A DNA stretch of 64,000 nt from Hyphococcus luteus (GCF_002943565.1 NZ_PJCH01000017.1:124001-188000); one strand, 5' to 3'. Counted from the first letter of the stretch, positions 50,043 through 59,754 are shown. Numbers and translations are program-made. Notes: generated from the sequence alone by a model not told the origin.

Positions 50043-51242
50043 TTACTGAAACGCCTGCAGCCCGGTCATGGCGCGCCCGAGAATAAGGGCGTGGATGTCG
50101 TGCGTGCCTTCATAAGTGTTGACGGTTTCGAGATTCATGGCGTGCCTGAGGACGTGATATTCGTCCGAAATGCCATTGCCGCCGTGAACGTCGCGGGCAA
50201 GACGCGCAATGTCGAGCGCCTTGCCGCAATTGTTGCGCTTCATCATGGAGATGGCCTCGGGGACGTAAGCGCCCTCGTCTAAAAGACGCCCGAGCTGAAG
50301 CGCGCCCTGTAGCCCAAGCGCAATCTCGGTCTGCATGTCGGCGAGTTTTTTCTGCACGAGCTGCGTCGCCGCAATCGGCTTGCCGAAAACGACGCGCTCC
50401 ATGGCGTAATCGCGCGCCGCCATCCAGCAATATTCCGCGGCGCCCATGGCGCCCCATGAAATGCCGTAGCGCGCCTTGTTGAGACAGGAGAACGGCCCGC
50501 GCAGTCCCTTAACGTTGGGCAAGAGCGCATCTTCGGGCACGACGGCGTCGTCGAGCGCGATCTCGCCGGTGATCGAGGCGCGCAAGGAAAGCTTGCCTTC
50601 GATCTTCGGCGTCTCGAAGCCCTTGGTTCCGCGTTCGACGATGAAGCCGCGGATTTCGCCGTCAAGCTTCGCCCAGACCACGGCGATGTCGGCGATGGGC
50701 GAATTGGTGATCCACATTTTCGCGCCATTGAGCTTGTAACCGTCCGACACTTTCTCGGCTTTGGTGCGCATGGCGCCCGGATCGGAGCCGCCGTCGGGTT
50801 CGGTGAGGCCGAAACAACCGATCATTTCCCCGGTCGCGAGTTTCGGCAGATATTTCTGCTTCTGCTCCTCCGTACCGAAACTTTCGATGGGATACATCAC
50901 GAGCGAAGACTGCACCGACATCGCCGAGCGGTAGCCCGAATCAACGCGCTCCACTTCCCGCGCGATCAGGCCATAGGCCACATGGCCCGCGCCGCCGCCG
51001 CCATATTCCTCCGCCACGGTCGCGCCCAGGAGACCCTGCTGGCCGAGCTCGGCCATGATTTCTTTGTCGAAACGCTCCTCGCGGTTCGCCATGAGAATGC
51101 GCGGCATGAGCTTGTCCTGGGCGTAGCCGCGCGCCGCGTCGCGGATCATCCGCTCCTCGTCGCTCAACTGGCCTTCAAGAAACAGCGGATCCTGCCAGTC
51201 GAAGGTTTGTTTTTGCATTTTTGAATCGCCTGCGTCGGCCAT
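50043..51242 (-). CDS. gcdH: Glutaryl-CoA dehydrogenase (acyl-CoA dehydrogenase family)
   Basis: 399 residues. Oxidises and decarboxylates glutaryl-CoA to crotonyl-CoA in lysine and tryptophan breakdown. [17 protein letters not shown] carries the Arg that binds the substrate carboxylate, [19 protein letters not shown] is the FAD signature, and E378 in [17 protein letters not shown] is the catalytic base. The ATG at 51242 has an ideal AAGGAG site. No other genes of lysine catabolism are adjacent; the following gap (49787-50042) holds only short repeats. Confidence 0.93.
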   Translation of the reverse strand: MADAGDSKMQKQTFDWQDPLFLEGQLSDEERMIRDAARGYAQDKLMPRILMANREERFDKEIMAELGQQGLLGATVAEEYGGGGAGHVAYGLIAREVERVDSGYRSAMSVQSSLVMYPIESFGTEEQKQKYLPKLATGEMIGCFGLTEPDGGSDPGAMRTKAEKVSDGYKLNGAKMWITNSPIADIAVVWAKLDGEIRGFIVERGTKGFETPKIEGKLSLRASITGEIALDDAVVPEDALLPNVKGLRGPFSCLNKARYGISWGAMGAAEYCWMAARDYAMERVVFGKPIAATQLVQKKLADMQTEIALGLQGALQLGRLLDEGAYVPEAISMMKRNNCGKALDIARLARDVHGGNGISDEYHVLRHAMNLETVNTYEGTHDIHALILGRAMTGLQAFQ

Positions 51243-51355
51243 GGAATTCTCCTTATTCAGCCCCGTATGTAGCTCCGGCGGCAGGCGCCCGCAATGCGCC
51301 AGCGATGTGATTTTCCTGCGATTTTCAGGCGTTTTCAGGCCGATCAGGCCGTATG

Positions 51356-51787
51356 TCAGAGGCGCTTGAGAGTTTCCTCATCCTCTACGCCGTCAAAGAA
51401 TGCATCGAGCGCCTGAGCGAACAGAAGATCGTCGGGCGCGGCCTTGTGAAACAGCGTCATGGACGAATGAAATTTCAGATCGTCGGGCGAGCCAAAGATT
51501 TCGTGAATGCTGCGATTTGGGCGGCCATTCTGATCGCAGTGGATCAGCACCGCCTCTGTCGCCTCATGAAGACGGGGGCCGAGAATTGGATGGGCGAGAT
51601 AGGCCCGCGCTTCGTCAAGCGAGGCAAGCGCGTATTTCTGCGCCATGGGGCTGCGTCCGAGCCCTGCAATATGCGGAAAGACGAACCACATCCAGTGGCT
51701 TTGTTTGCGGCCCGCCCGCAACTCTTCGAGCGCCCGGTCAATCACCGGGTCCTGCGCCTCGACAAAACGGTCCAGCCGATCGCTCAT
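51356..51787 (-). CDS. DUF1810 family protein
   Basis: 143 residues, the usual length. [50 protein letters not shown] is diagnostic of DUF1810, a family related to an NTPase-associated calponin-like fold but without a settled function. It starts 1 bp after the stop of the DUF4336 gene, so both are co-transcribed. Confidence 0.9.
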   Translation of the reverse strand: MSDRLDRFVEAQDPVIDRALEELRAGRKQSHWMWFVFPHIAGLGRSPMAQKYALASLDEARAYLAHPILGPRLHEATEAVLIHCDQNGRPNRSIHEIFGSPDDLKFHSSMTLFHKAAPDDLLFAQALDAFFDGVEDEETLKRL

Positions 51788-51788
51788 C

Positions 51789-52496
51789 TTACAACCACGC
51801 GAAAGCCTGTTTGAGATAAGCCTGGCCGTTCTCGCGGATCCATTCGCCATGAGCCATGATCACGCGCTCCGGGTTCCAGGCGATGACGTTTTCTTTCGCG
51901 GCGCGCGCCGTCTTCTTGTTGAAGGACAGCCGCCATTCCAGCGGCGCATAGCCGTAGCCCTCGACGATCTTCCAGAGACGCGCAATCGGGCGCGCCCACC
52001 AGGACCAATGCTCTTTTAAAAACGCTTCCGAAAAGTTTTCGGAAAGATCGGCGAAAATCGCCGTGCGGCTTTCTTTATGGAAGAAAGCGATTTCATCCAT
52101 AAAACGCGAGCCGGTGAAACGCTGCATCTCAAACGCGCCGTCCCAGTCCGCAGGCGGATCGTTGTCGAGCGGCGCCTCGAAAGAAAGATCCTTGCGCTTT
52201 TTGATGGTCGACGCCGGCCCCCAGAGCTTCGCCTGCGGATAAGCGTCCTTCCATTCGCCAAGAAACAGATGGTGGATCTTGTTCGGGCTGACGAGATGGG
52301 CCGGCGCCCCGAGCGCTTCGACGGCTTCACGCAAGTCCGGCGTCAGCTCGATCGGCGACCATATCCATAAGGCGCCGCCGGGCAGGCGCACGATCACCGA
52401 ACGCGTCGGATAGGGAAAGCCGTAGAAATCGACAATGCCGCCTTCGGCGAGCCAGATGTTCTCGCTTAAACGTTCAACCGGCCCACTATCGGTCAT
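51789..52496 (-). CDS. DUF4336 domain-containing protein
   Basis: 235 residues with the DUF4336 pattern: an N-terminal LSENIWLAEGGIVDFYGFPYPTRSVIVRLPGGALWIWSPIEL, then SPNKIHHLFLGEWKDAYPQAKLWGP. The family looks like a metallo-beta-lactamase-fold relative that has lost most metal ligands. Only the HHLFLGE and MAHGEWI parts recall that fold here. Function unknown. It is paired with the DUF1810 gene. Confidence 0.8.
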   Translation of the reverse strand: MTDSGPVERLSENIWLAEGGIVDFYGFPYPTRSVIVRLPGGALWIWSPIELTPDLREAVEALGAPAHLVSPNKIHHLFLGEWKDAYPQAKLWGPASTIKKRKDLSFEAPLDNDPPADWDGAFEMQRFTGSRFMDEIAFFHKESRTAIFADLSENFSEAFLKEHWSWWARPIARLWKIVEGYGYAPLEWRLSFNKKTARAAKENVIAWNPERVIMAHGEWIRENGQAYLKQAFAWL

Positions 52497-52545
52497 GCAA
52501 ATTCACAGTGCATAACGCCGCCTGCCTCCATGACTGCGAGACAAG

Positions 52546-52902
52546 CTACTCTATCGGCAGATTATGCAGTCGAAGAAAAGAAAGCTTGTCCCAATAGCCG
52601 CGCTGAAAAGCGATTTTTCCATTCTTCACATGAAAAAAACCGCAACCGCGCAACCCGTTCGGGTCCTTCCATTCCAGCGCGACCCATTCGCCATCTTCAA
52701 AGATGTTTTCAATAAGGCACGTCATGTCCGCACTGGCGAATTCCGCCGCGAACATCTCGCGGATCGCCTCTTTGCCGACAACCGGATCCTGCGTCACCTG
52801 ATGGTTCACAGCATCGTCCACATAAAATTCAGCGATGCGATCCGCCTCGCCTGAATTGAAGGCGTCGACCCAGCCTTTGATGACGTCCTTCGGCCCTTCC
52901 AT
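52546..52902 (-). CDS. NTF2/SnoaL-like protein
   Basis: 118 residues forming one cone-shaped NTF2 domain (VIKGWVDAFNSGEADRIAEFYVDDAVNHQ ... KNGKIAFQRGYWDKLSFL). The ATG overlaps the stop of the upstream thiolase gene by one base (TGATG), so translation is coupled. The small domain could act as an isomerase or lipid-binding accessory to thiolase chemistry, but there is no direct evidence. Confidence 0.8.
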   Translation of the reverse strand: MEGPKDVIKGWVDAFNSGEADRIAEFYVDDAVNHQVTQDPVVGKEAIREMFAAEFASADMTCLIENIFEDGEWVALEWKDPNGLRGCGFFHVKNGKIAFQRGYWDKLSFLRLHNLPIE

Positions 52903-54089
52903 CACACTAATTCGACAGCTACGGAGGTCGCTTCGCCGCCGCCGATGCAAAGAGATGCAACGCCTTTATTGCCGCCGGTCTCGCGCAGCGCGTTGATCAG
53001 CGTCACGATGATGCGCGCGCCCGAGGCGCCGATGGGGTGGCCGAGCGCGACCGCGCCGCCATGGATGTTCATTTTCTCGGCCGGGATCTTGTGCTCGCGC
53101 ATCACCGCCATGGGCACGACCGAGAACGCTTCGTTAACTTCGTAAAGATCGACGTCGGAGGCCGACCAGCCGACTTTTTCCAAGAGCGTTTTGATCGAGG
53201 CGACCGGCGCCGTGGTGAACCATTCCGGCTCCTGGGAGTGAGTCGCATGGCCGAGAAGTTTCGCAACCACCTTGGCGCCGCGTTTTTGCGCTTCCGACTG
53301 GCGCATGACGACCAGCGCCGCGGCGCCGTCGGAGATCGCCGAGGAAGAGCCCGCCGTCACCGTGCCGTCTTTTTCAAAAGCCGGACGCAAGGAGGGAATT
53401 TTCGAGGCGTCGACGAGGCCGGGCTTTTCATCGTCTGAAACCGTCACCGTTCCCTTGCGGCCGACGACATCGACGGAAACGATTTCGTCCTTGAACTTGC
53501 CGGATTTGATCGCCTCTTGTGCGCGGGTCACCGAGCGCATGGAATACTCGTCCTGGTCCTCGCGGGAGAACTGCCATTCGCGGGCGCATTTTTCGGCGAA
53601 AATGCCCATGGACGCATGATCGTTATAAGGGTCTTCAAGGCCGTCATAAGACATGTGATCGAAGACCTGGCCATTGCCGAATTTGATGCCGGTGCGGCCC
53701 GAAGGAAGAAGATGCGGCGCGCCGGTCATGGATTCCATGCCGCCGGCGACGGCGGCGGAAATCGAGCCCGCGAGGATCGCGTCATGGGCCATCATCACGG
53801 TCTTCATGCCCGACCCGCAGACCTTGTTGACGGTGACGCAGCCGGCCGATTTCGGCACGCCCGCCCCGAGCGCCGCCTGGCGCGCCGGCGCCTGGCCGAG
53901 CCCCGCCGGGAGGACGCAGCCCATGAGCACTTCGTCGATCCCGTCCGCCTTCACCTGCCCTCGCTCCAGCGCCGCCTTGATCGCTGTTGAGCCGAGCTCA
54001 GTCGCTTTCACGCTCGCAAAGGCGCCGAGGAAATTGCCGATGGGCGTGCGCGCCATGCCGGCGATGACGATGGGATCGGATGCAGTCAT
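52902..54089 (-). CDS. Acetyl-CoA C-acyltransferase (thiolase)
   Basis: 395 residues. Catalyses thiolytic cleavage or condensation of 3-ketoacyl-CoA. The nucleophilic Cys is C91 in NKVCGSGMK; the catalytic His is in GGAVALGHPIGASG (about 352) and the second Cys in CIGGGEA (about 382). NEAFS is also present. By context it may complete branched-chain or ketone-body metabolism together with leucine dehydrogenase, 35 bp upstream. The SDMT-type or PHB role cannot be excluded because the same fold serves acetoacetyl-CoA synthesis. Confidence 0.93.
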   Translation of the reverse strand: MTASDPIVIAGMARTPIGNFLGAFASVKATELGSTAIKAALERGQVKADGIDEVLMGCVLPAGLGQAPARQAALGAGVPKSAGCVTVNKVCGSGMKTVMMAHDAILAGSISAAVAGGMESMTGAPHLLPSGRTGIKFGNGQVFDHMSYDGLEDPYNDHASMGIFAEKCAREWQFSREDQDEYSMRSVTRAQEAIKSGKFKDEIVSVDVVGRKGTVTVSDDEKPGLVDASKIPSLRPAFEKDGTVTAGSSSAISDGAAALVVMRQSEAQKRGAKVVAKLLGHATHSQEPEWFTTAPVASIKTLLEKVGWSASDVDLYEVNEAFSVVPMAVMREHKIPAEKMNIHGGAVALGHPIGASGARIIVTLINALRETGGNKGVASLCIGGGEATSVAVELV

Positions 54090-54124
54090 GACGGATCTCC
54101 TTTTTGCAGCACGATACTGCGCCT

Positions 54125-55192
54125 TTATTCAGCCGCTTTTATTTGCGCGGTCTTGGGGCCGCGGGCGATCACTTCCAGCGCCATTTTGTCGGCGACCGCG
54201 CCTGTCGGCAGGTCTTCCGCTTCGGCGCGCTTGAAGATGTCGCTCAAGAGCACGCCGATATGATCGATGCGCTTTGTCATCTCCGATGTCGTCCACTCGC
54301 CGGTGATTTCAAGCCCGACGGAAATCACGCCTGCGCCATTGATCACATAGTCGGGGCAGTAAAGCACGCCCATGTCCTTCAGGCGCTGGTCCATATCGGG
54401 CGTTTTCAGCTGATTATTGGCGGCGCCGGCGACGATTTTGGCCTTGAGCTGCGCAATCGTCACTTCATTGATCGCGCCGCCGAGCGCGCAAGGCGCGAAA
54501 ATATCCACATCGACGCCGGGCGCATCCTCAGGCGTCGCCGTTTCCGCGCCGAAGCGGGCGACCGCTTCCTTCACCGCCTCGGCGTTGACGTCCGCAACGA
54601 CGAGCTTGCCGCCTTCTTCATGGATCAAGCGGGCGAGCTCCATGCCGACCGCGCCGACGCCGAGAATGGAGACGGTGAGGCCATCGAGACTGTCCGCGCC
54701 GAATTTGTGCCTGGCCGCCGCCTGCATGCCGCGCCAGACGCCGCGCGCGGTGAAGGGCGACGGATTGCCGCCGACGCCTTTGGTCTCCATCCCGGCGGCG
54801 TAATTCGTGACGGAGCGAATCAGGGCGAGATCGGCTTCGGTCACGCCGGAATCCTCCGCCGTGTAATAAAGCCCCTCAAGGCTGTCCACGGCGCGGGCGA
54901 AAGCCTTCAGCATCTCCGGCGTCTTGTCTTTCTTCGGATCGGCGAAGATCACCGCCTTGCCGCCGCCGAAAGGAATGCCGCCAAGGGCGTTCTTGTAGGT
55001 CATGCCGCGGGAGAGGTTTTTGACGTCTTCCAGGCCCGCCTCGAAACTCGGATAAGGGTAAATCCGGCAGCCGCCGCAGCCCGGCCCCAGCGTGGCGTCG
55101 TGAACGGCGATTATCGCATCGAGCCCCGAGGCTTCATCGGTAAAACGGACAACCTTGCGCCAGCCCTCGACCGGCAACACCTCAGACTTCAT
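54125..55192 (-). CDS. Leucine dehydrogenase (Glu/Leu/Phe/Val dehydrogenase family)
   Basis: 355 residues. It deaminates branched-chain amino acids to keto acids with NAD+. The active-site Lys pair is visible in SRGMTYKNALGGIPFGGGKAV (K67, K79), the substrate Gly-rich CGGCRIYPY, and the NAD-binding ILGVGAVGMELARLI. VISVGLEITGEW near the C-terminus fits the Leu/Val group. It is divergent from an Lrp-type regulator 154 bp away, which probably controls the leucine dehydrogenase-thiolase-NTF2 operon. Confidence 0.9.
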   Translation of the reverse strand: MKSEVLPVEGWRKVVRFTDEASGLDAIIAVHDATLGPGCGGCRIYPYPSFEAGLEDVKNLSRGMTYKNALGGIPFGGGKAVIFADPKKDKTPEMLKAFARAVDSLEGLYYTAEDSGVTEADLALIRSVTNYAAGMETKGVGGNPSPFTARGVWRGMQAAARHKFGADSLDGLTVSILGVGAVGMELARLIHEEGGKLVVADVNAEAVKEAVARFGAETATPEDAPGVDVDIFAPCALGGAINEVTIAQLKAKIVAGAANNQLKTPDMDQRLKDMGVLYCPDYVINGAGVISVGLEITGEWTTSEMTKRIDHIGVLLSDIFKRAEAEDLPTGAVADKMALEVIARGPKTAQIKAAE

Positions 55193-55300
55193 GGGGGCTT
55201 TCCTCCTTATGGGACCGCTGGGCGCCGTCCCGGACAGACTTTCTCCTAGCCAATTTCACGGAGCGCTTCCGGTCAAATATCGGGCTTTCCTCCTTGACGC

Positions 55301-55317
55301 TTAGCATATAATGCTAA
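55301..55317. promoter_or_regulatory. 17-bp palindrome and -10 box between leucine dehydrogenase and lrp genes
   Basis: TTAGCATATAATGCTAA is a perfect dyad (TTAGCAT-ATA-ATGCTAA). It contains TATAAT, a perfect -10 hexamer for the plus-strand gene (55307-55312), which would start transcription near 55319, 28 bases before the ATG at 55347. The site is a good candidate for the Lrp operator and for autoregulation, and is close enough to affect the divergent operon. Confidence 0.7.
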
Positions 55318-55346
55318 ATACAGGACGGATTAGCGAAAGCGGACCT

Positions 55347-55823
55347 ATGAAGCTCGACCATATCGACCACAAGATCCTGAAGCACCTTCAGGAAAACGCC
55401 CGGATCACCAACGCCGAACTCGCCGAGCGGGTGGGCCTGTCGCCGACGCCCTGTCTCAGGCGCTTGAGACGGCTCGAGACCGAGGGGATCATTAAAGGCT
55501 ATCGCACGGAGATCAACCGCGAAGCCCTCGGCGTTAATGTGACGGTGATCATTCTCGTCAAGCTTGAGCGCGAGGACGACAAGACGCTGCGCGAATTCGA
55601 GACGGCCATCAAGAACCGCGAAGAGGTGATGGAGTGCTATCTCGTTACCGGCAAGTTCGATTATTTCATCCGCGTCGTGGTGCCGTCGCTGGCGACCTAT
55701 GAAACCTTCCTGTCGGAAACGATGCTCCGCATGCCGAATATCGCAACGGTGGAATCAAGCTTCACGCTGCGGGAGGTCTCGCGCAAGGTGGTGACGCCCC
55801 TGCCCCAGTCGATCATTCGCTAG
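55347..55823 (+). CDS. Lrp/AsnC family transcriptional regulator
   Basis: 158 residues. The N-terminal helix-turn-helix (LDHIDHKILKHLQENARITNAELAERVGLSPTPCLRRLRRLETEGIIKGYRTEI) and C-terminal RAM ligand-binding domain (VIILVKLEREDDKTLREFETAIKNREEVMECYLVTGKFDYFIRVVVPSL) are complete. The start at 55347 is preferred to an ATG at 55311, which lies inside the palindromic promoter and would give a leaderless mRNA. Likely an amino-acid-responsive regulator of the divergent leucine dehydrogenase operon. Confidence 0.92.
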   Translation: MKLDHIDHKILKHLQENARITNAELAERVGLSPTPCLRRLRRLETEGIIKGYRTEINREALGVNVTVIILVKLEREDDKTLREFETAIKNREEVMECYLVTGKFDYFIRVVVPSLATYETFLSETMLRMPNIATVESSFTLREVSRKVVTPLPQSIIR

Positions 55824-55833
55824 GACGTTTTCG

Positions 55834-57666
55834 TCAGGCGACATTCGCGGCGCCGCCGGCGGGCGCGTTCACAACCCTGGCGATTTCCGCATGCAGCTTT
55901 TCCGCATGGACCGGCTTGGTGATATAGCCGTCAAAGCCAAGCGCAAGATAGTCATCGATCTCCTGCTTAATGGCGTGGGCGGAAACAACGAGCACGGGCG
56001 CGCGCGGCCCGCCGCGCTTTTCTTCGATGTCGCGTATCCGGCGCATCGCCTCCACGCCGTCGAGACCGGGCATGGAAATGTCCATCAACACGACGTCAAA
56101 GGCGCCTTTCTCGAACGCCTCGACCGTCTTGAGGCCGTCTTCGGCGAAAACGATGTCATGGCCGCGCTGGCTTAAAAACGCGTTCAGCACCGCCTGGTTC
56201 ACCATGTTGTCTTCGCCGACAAGGATGCGCAAGCGGGACGCCAGGCCCGGCGCCTGCGGCGGCATGGGCGTCACGGCGGCCGCCAGCGCCGCGTCTGCGC
56301 TTTCAAATTCAACAACCGGCGCCGGAAGATCGACAGTGAAGCGCGAGCCTTCGCCGGGCGCCGATTCCACATGGATGGCGCCGCCCATGGCTTCAACGAG
56401 CTCCTTGGTGATGGCGAGGCCGAGGCCGGTGCCGCCATATTTGCGCGTCGTCGTCACGTCGGCCTGGACGAACGGCTCGAATATCCGGTCGCGCTGATCC
56501 GCTTCAAGGCCAATGCCGGTGTCGCTGACGATAATCCGCACCCGGTCGGGTTCCTCGCGAGAGCTCATGACGCGCACCTGCACGGCGCCTTTCTCTGTGA
56601 ATTTGATCGCATTCGAGACAAGATTGTGCAGCACCTGCAAAATGCGATGCTCGTCGCCCATGCGGACGGTCGCGCAGGCGCATTCGCAGACAACGGAAAA
56701 ATCCAGCCCCTTTTCTCTGGCCTTCAGCGCATGCAGATTCTCCACGCGCCGGCGAATATCGGTGAAACGGTAAGGCGTCGTTTCGAGCTCGATCTTGTTC
56801 GCCTCGATTTTCGAAAAATCGAGGAGGTCGTTCAGCACCATCATTAGAAGGTCGCCGGAATCGCGGATAATCTTCAGCTTGTCCTGCTGGTCCGGCGTCA
56901 GTTCGCTGTCTTCAAGCACCGCCGCCATGCCGAGAATGCCGTTCATGGGCGTGCGGATTTCATGGCTCATATTGGCGAGAAACGCGGATTTCGCCCGGTT
57001 CGCCTGTTCCGCGGCGATCTGTTTTTCAAGCGCGCGTTCGCGCTCAAAACGCATCCCTGCGCTCGCCGCTTCATAGGCGCGAAACGCCACGAGGAGATGC
57101 GAGACATAAAGCATCTGCGCAAGGAGAATGGCGAGACTGCCGATCCGCCCAGGCGTGTCGCCGGTAATCAGCGAATAAAGCGGCAAGGCGAAAAAATAAA
57201 CGGCGTGCGGCATGACCGCGGCGGTATATGTGCGCTTTTCATGATGCATATGCATAGTGACATGCAAAAGCGCCCCGGCGAGCCACAACATCGCGAAAAT
57301 CTTGCCCGGATCGTCCCACATGAACCACATCATGACGGGAAAGATGGAGTAAATCATTGTCGCCTGCACGGCGGAGACGCAAAGCGTGATCCATTCGGTT
57401 TTTGAGGGCGGCTTTGTGCGCGACAAGTCGGTGAAGCCGCGCCAGGTGTAAATATCGGCGATCTGGCTCACCACAATCGCCAGGAACCATGCGGCCGCGT
57501 AAACGGGATTGGCCACGCCCCACAAAATAACGGCGCCGATCGCCGCAATGATAAAGCGGGTTTTGAGCTCGCGCTTGCGGGTCTGCGCCGTGGTGATCAG
57601 TCCGGAAAGGACCGATGCGTGAGCCTGGGCGCCGGCTCCTTCATGTTGAGGCGCGACATTCGTCAT
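55834..57666 (-). CDS. Hybrid sensor histidine kinase with receiver domain
   Basis: 610 residues from the ATG at 57666 (GGAG 7 bp upstream). Six or so membrane helices lie in residues 30-205 with short loops, as in integral membrane sensors without a large periplasmic domain. The DHp domain has [12 protein letters not shown] (H about 235). The ATPase domain has [14 protein letters not shown] and GGTGLGLAI. The C-terminal receiver (about 485-600) has GEDN and the phosphoacceptor Asp in LMDISMPG. The signal is unknown. It lies downstream of the ast operon, 281 bp away, and convergent with lrp. Confidence 0.9.
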   Translation of the reverse strand: MTNVAPQHEGAGAQAHASVLSGLITTAQTRKRELKTRFIIAAIGAVILWGVANPVYAAAWFLAIVVSQIADIYTWRGFTDLSRTKPPSKTEWITLCVSAVQATMIYSIFPVMMWFMWDDPGKIFAMLWLAGALLHVTMHMHHEKRTYTAAVMPHAVYFFALPLYSLITGDTPGRIGSLAILLAQMLYVSHLLVAFRAYEAASAGMRFERERALEKQIAAEQANRAKSAFLANMSHEIRTPMNGILGMAAVLEDSELTPDQQDKLKIIRDSGDLLMMVLNDLLDFSKIEANKIELETTPYRFTDIRRRVENLHALKAREKGLDFSVVCECACATVRMGDEHRILQVLHNLVSNAIKFTEKGAVQVRVMSSREEPDRVRIIVSDTGIGLEADQRDRIFEPFVQADVTTTRKYGGTGLGLAITKELVEAMGGAIHVESAPGEGSRFTVDLPAPVVEFESADAALAAAVTPMPPQAPGLASRLRILVGEDNMVNQAVLNAFLSQRGHDIVFAEDGLKTVEAFEKGAFDVVLMDISMPGLDGVEAMRRIRDIEEKRGGPRAPVLVVSAHAIKQEIDDYLALGFDGYITKPVHAEKLHAEIARVVNAPAGGAANVA

Positions 57667-57947
57667 CAACGTCTCCGGTTTGGACTTCGCGCAGCCGGCC
57701 GCCTGGCCGTCACCGCGCACGCGCACCAATTCCACCCGTTACATGTAGCCGGAAATTCTTAAGCGCCGCCTACCCGTCGCTGTTCCGCTTTGGGACAGGT
57801 TTGCAGAGCGTATGCGGCTTATCGCCTGAGCGAGGCCGCAAAATATAGATGACGAGCCTCACGGCGCCGGCGCCGAAAAAATGATCACCGCCGCCGTCTT
57901 CGCCGTAAACTTGCCGGAGCTCCCGTCACGCCGCCCCCTGCCCAAAG

Positions 57948-59255
57948 TCAGCGCTGGAAATCGTAAAAGGCGCCCATGGAGAGAAGATCGGTGAGCGCCT
58001 GCGTGGCGGCAAGGCTTTCCTCCATCAGCGCCGGGTCGGCGAGATCGTCGGGGGTGAGACGGTCGCGGTAATGAGCTTTCACCCAGTGTTCCAGCTGCGT
58101 GATCCGGTCTTCATCGAGAATGAAATTCGGGTTCGCCGCAGCGGCCTCTTCTTCGGAAAGAACGACGCGCAGGCGAAGGCAGGCGGGCCCGCCGCCATTC
58201 CTCATGGACTCGCGCACATCCTTGTAGATGGCGCGGTTGATGGGATTGTTCTTCGAGAGCGTCTCGTCGACGAAAGCTTTGACGCGGGGGTTCTCCCCCG
58301 CCTCGACCGGCAGGAGCAGCGCCATTTCCCCGCCGGGCAGGGTCAAGAGCTGTGAGTTAAAGAGATAGGAATTGATACAGTCCTCGAGCGAAACGTCCTT
58401 GGCCGTCGCTTCGATGATTTCGACAAAGGGCGCGGCCTCGCGGATTTCCCTGTAGGCGGTTTCTTTGTCAGCGAAACTTTCTTCGTGCAGGAACAGCACC
58501 GTTCCGTTAGCGACGCCGACGACGTCATTATGGAAAGCGCCGGCGTCGAGCGCGGCGCCGGATTGTTTCAGGAAAACGGTTTTCGCCGGATCGAGCCGGT
58601 GATTGCGCGCGACCGCTTCGGAGGCGCGCAGTTTCTGGCGCGCCGGGAATTTTTCGCCGTCCTCGCCGAAGACGAAAAGATGCACGCCCTTTTGCCCGTG
58701 GTTTTCACAAAGGCGGCCATGGTTCGCCGCGCCTTCGTCACCGAAATGCATGCCGCCGGGCAGCGGCGGGTGATGAACGAAATGAGTATCGTCATCGAAA
58801 ATATGAGCGAGGACGCGCGCGGTCACGTCCGCCTCAATGGCGCGGTGAAAATTCGCGGCGAGATTGGCCGCCGTGAAATGCGCCTTCTTGTCGAGCGTGT
58901 CCGGCGACGGCGCGACGGTGCCCGCATTCGCCGTCCACATGGGCGAGGCGGCGTAGCAATTGGCGAGAATTTCCGGCGAGGTTCTGGCCGCGCTTTCGAT
59001 GATCTTTTTGTCGGTTCCCGAAAAGCCAAGCGCGCGCAGGGTTTTCAGATGCGGCCTGTCATGCGGCGGCAGGAAGCCCTGTTTGAGGCCGAGCCCCATG
59101 GCCTCGCGCATTTTCGCAAGGCCCTGCAGCGCCGCCTCTTTCGGGTTCGACGCGGCGCCCGCATTCTTCGCCGAGGCGAGATTGCCAAAACTGAGCCCCG
59201 CATAATTATGCGTGGGTCCAATGAGGCCGTCGAAATTGTATTCGGCGTAGGTCAT
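57948..59255 (-). CDS. astB: N-succinylarginine dihydrolase
   Basis: 435 residues of the AstB family. It hydrolyses succinylarginine to succinylornithine with release of CO2 and ammonia. Starts with YAEYNFDGLIGPTHNYAGLSFGNLAS, and contains SPMWTANAGTVAPS, the DDDTHFVHHPPLPGGMHFGDEGAANHGR block and SMRNGGGPACLRLRV with the active Cys of the amidinotransferase-like fold. It is the last enzyme gene of the ast operon. The DUF559 gene ends 1 bp before its start codon. Confidence 0.95.
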   Translation of the reverse strand: MTYAEYNFDGLIGPTHNYAGLSFGNLASAKNAGAASNPKEAALQGLAKMREAMGLGLKQGFLPPHDRPHLKTLRALGFSGTDKKIIESAARTSPEILANCYAASPMWTANAGTVAPSPDTLDKKAHFTAANLAANFHRAIEADVTARVLAHIFDDDTHFVHHPPLPGGMHFGDEGAANHGRLCENHGQKGVHLFVFGEDGEKFPARQKLRASEAVARNHRLDPAKTVFLKQSGAALDAGAFHNDVVGVANGTVLFLHEESFADKETAYREIREAAPFVEIIEATAKDVSLEDCINSYLFNSQLLTLPGGEMALLLPVEAGENPRVKAFVDETLSKNNPINRAIYKDVRESMRNGGGPACLRLRVVLSEEEAAAANPNFILDEDRITQLEHWVKAHYRDRLTPDDLADPALMEESLAATQALTDLLSMGAFYDFQR

Positions 59256-59256
59256 T

Positions 59257-59682
59257 TTATTCGTCTGTCATTCCGCATGCGCCTTTTCTTCCCCCTAACC
59301 CTCTCCCCGATGGGGAGAGGGAATGCGCCGTGCGATCCGGCAGAGGCGGCTCCTGAAGCTTGGCCCATATCGTTTCGAGAACTCCTTCGATCCCCTCAGC
59401 TATGTCTGAATTCCAAAACCTTAAAACCCGAAAACCACTCTCTTGAAGAAAAGAGGTGCGTTTCGCATCATGCGCAACCGCTTCTTCATCTGCATGTTGA
59501 CCGCCGTCAAGTTCAATGACCAGATGTGCTTCAGCGCAGTAGAAATCAACGACATACGGCCCCTTTGGAACCTGTCTTTTGAACTTGAACCCGCCCAATT
59601 GTCTGTTGCGCAATTTCGACCATAATGTGCGCTCGGCTTCCGTCTGACTTCGCCGAAGATTTTTTGCAAAAGCATTGCTCAT
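59257..59682 (-). CDS. DUF559 (Vsr-like) endonuclease domain protein
   Basis: 141 residues from the ATG at 59682 (GAGG, spacing 8). The DUF559 domain (about 1-112) belongs to the PD-(D/E)xK/Vsr-like nuclease group. VVDFYC supplies D46, LVIELDGGQH supplies E57, D59 and Q62-H63, and GFRVLRFWNSDI closes the fold. The last 20 residues, SLSPSGRGLGG onwards, are translated through the left repeat (59289-59321), and the stop is 1 bp from astB. An upstream TTG (59730) would also translate repeat sequence. Flanked by inverted repeat ends, and sits between astD and astB. Function of the family is not established. Confidence 0.85.
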   Translation of the reverse strand: MSNAFAKNLRRSQTEAERTLWSKLRNRQLGGFKFKRQVPKGPYVVDFYCAEAHLVIELDGGQHADEEAVAHDAKRTSFLQESGFRVLRFWNSDIAEGIEGVLETIWAKLQEPPLPDRTAHSLSPSGRGLGGRKGACGMTDE

Positions 59683-59754
59683 CTCGTCATCCTCACCTCT
59701 CCCCATCGGGGAGAGGTCGAAATTTGCCAAAGCAAATTTCGGGTGAGGGGGAAG
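59289..59754. mobile_element. Compact unit: DUF559 gene between inverted palindromic repeat ends
   Basis: The left end CTTCCCCCTAACCC (59289-59302) and right end GGGTGAGGGGGAAG (59741-59754) are inverted copies with one mismatch in 14. Inside each is a GC hairpin (CCCTCTCCCC..GGGGAGAGGG at 59299-59321; CCTCTCCCC..GGGGAGAGG at 59696-59716). The right end also has a GAAATTTG..CAAATTTC hairpin (59718-59741). Between them lies only the DUF559 gene. No target-site duplication is evident. The left end is inside the gene's 3' coding sequence. Mobility is inferred, not shown. Confidence 0.5.
59696..59754. repeat. Palindromic repeat module, right end of the DUF559 unit
   Basis: GC hairpin, GAAAT-type hairpin and CCCCCT end in the same order as in the right half of the element at 37863-37919 (read in reverse). 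It is the cleanest example of the module at this locus; the left end lacks the GAAAT hairpin. Confidence 0.8.
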
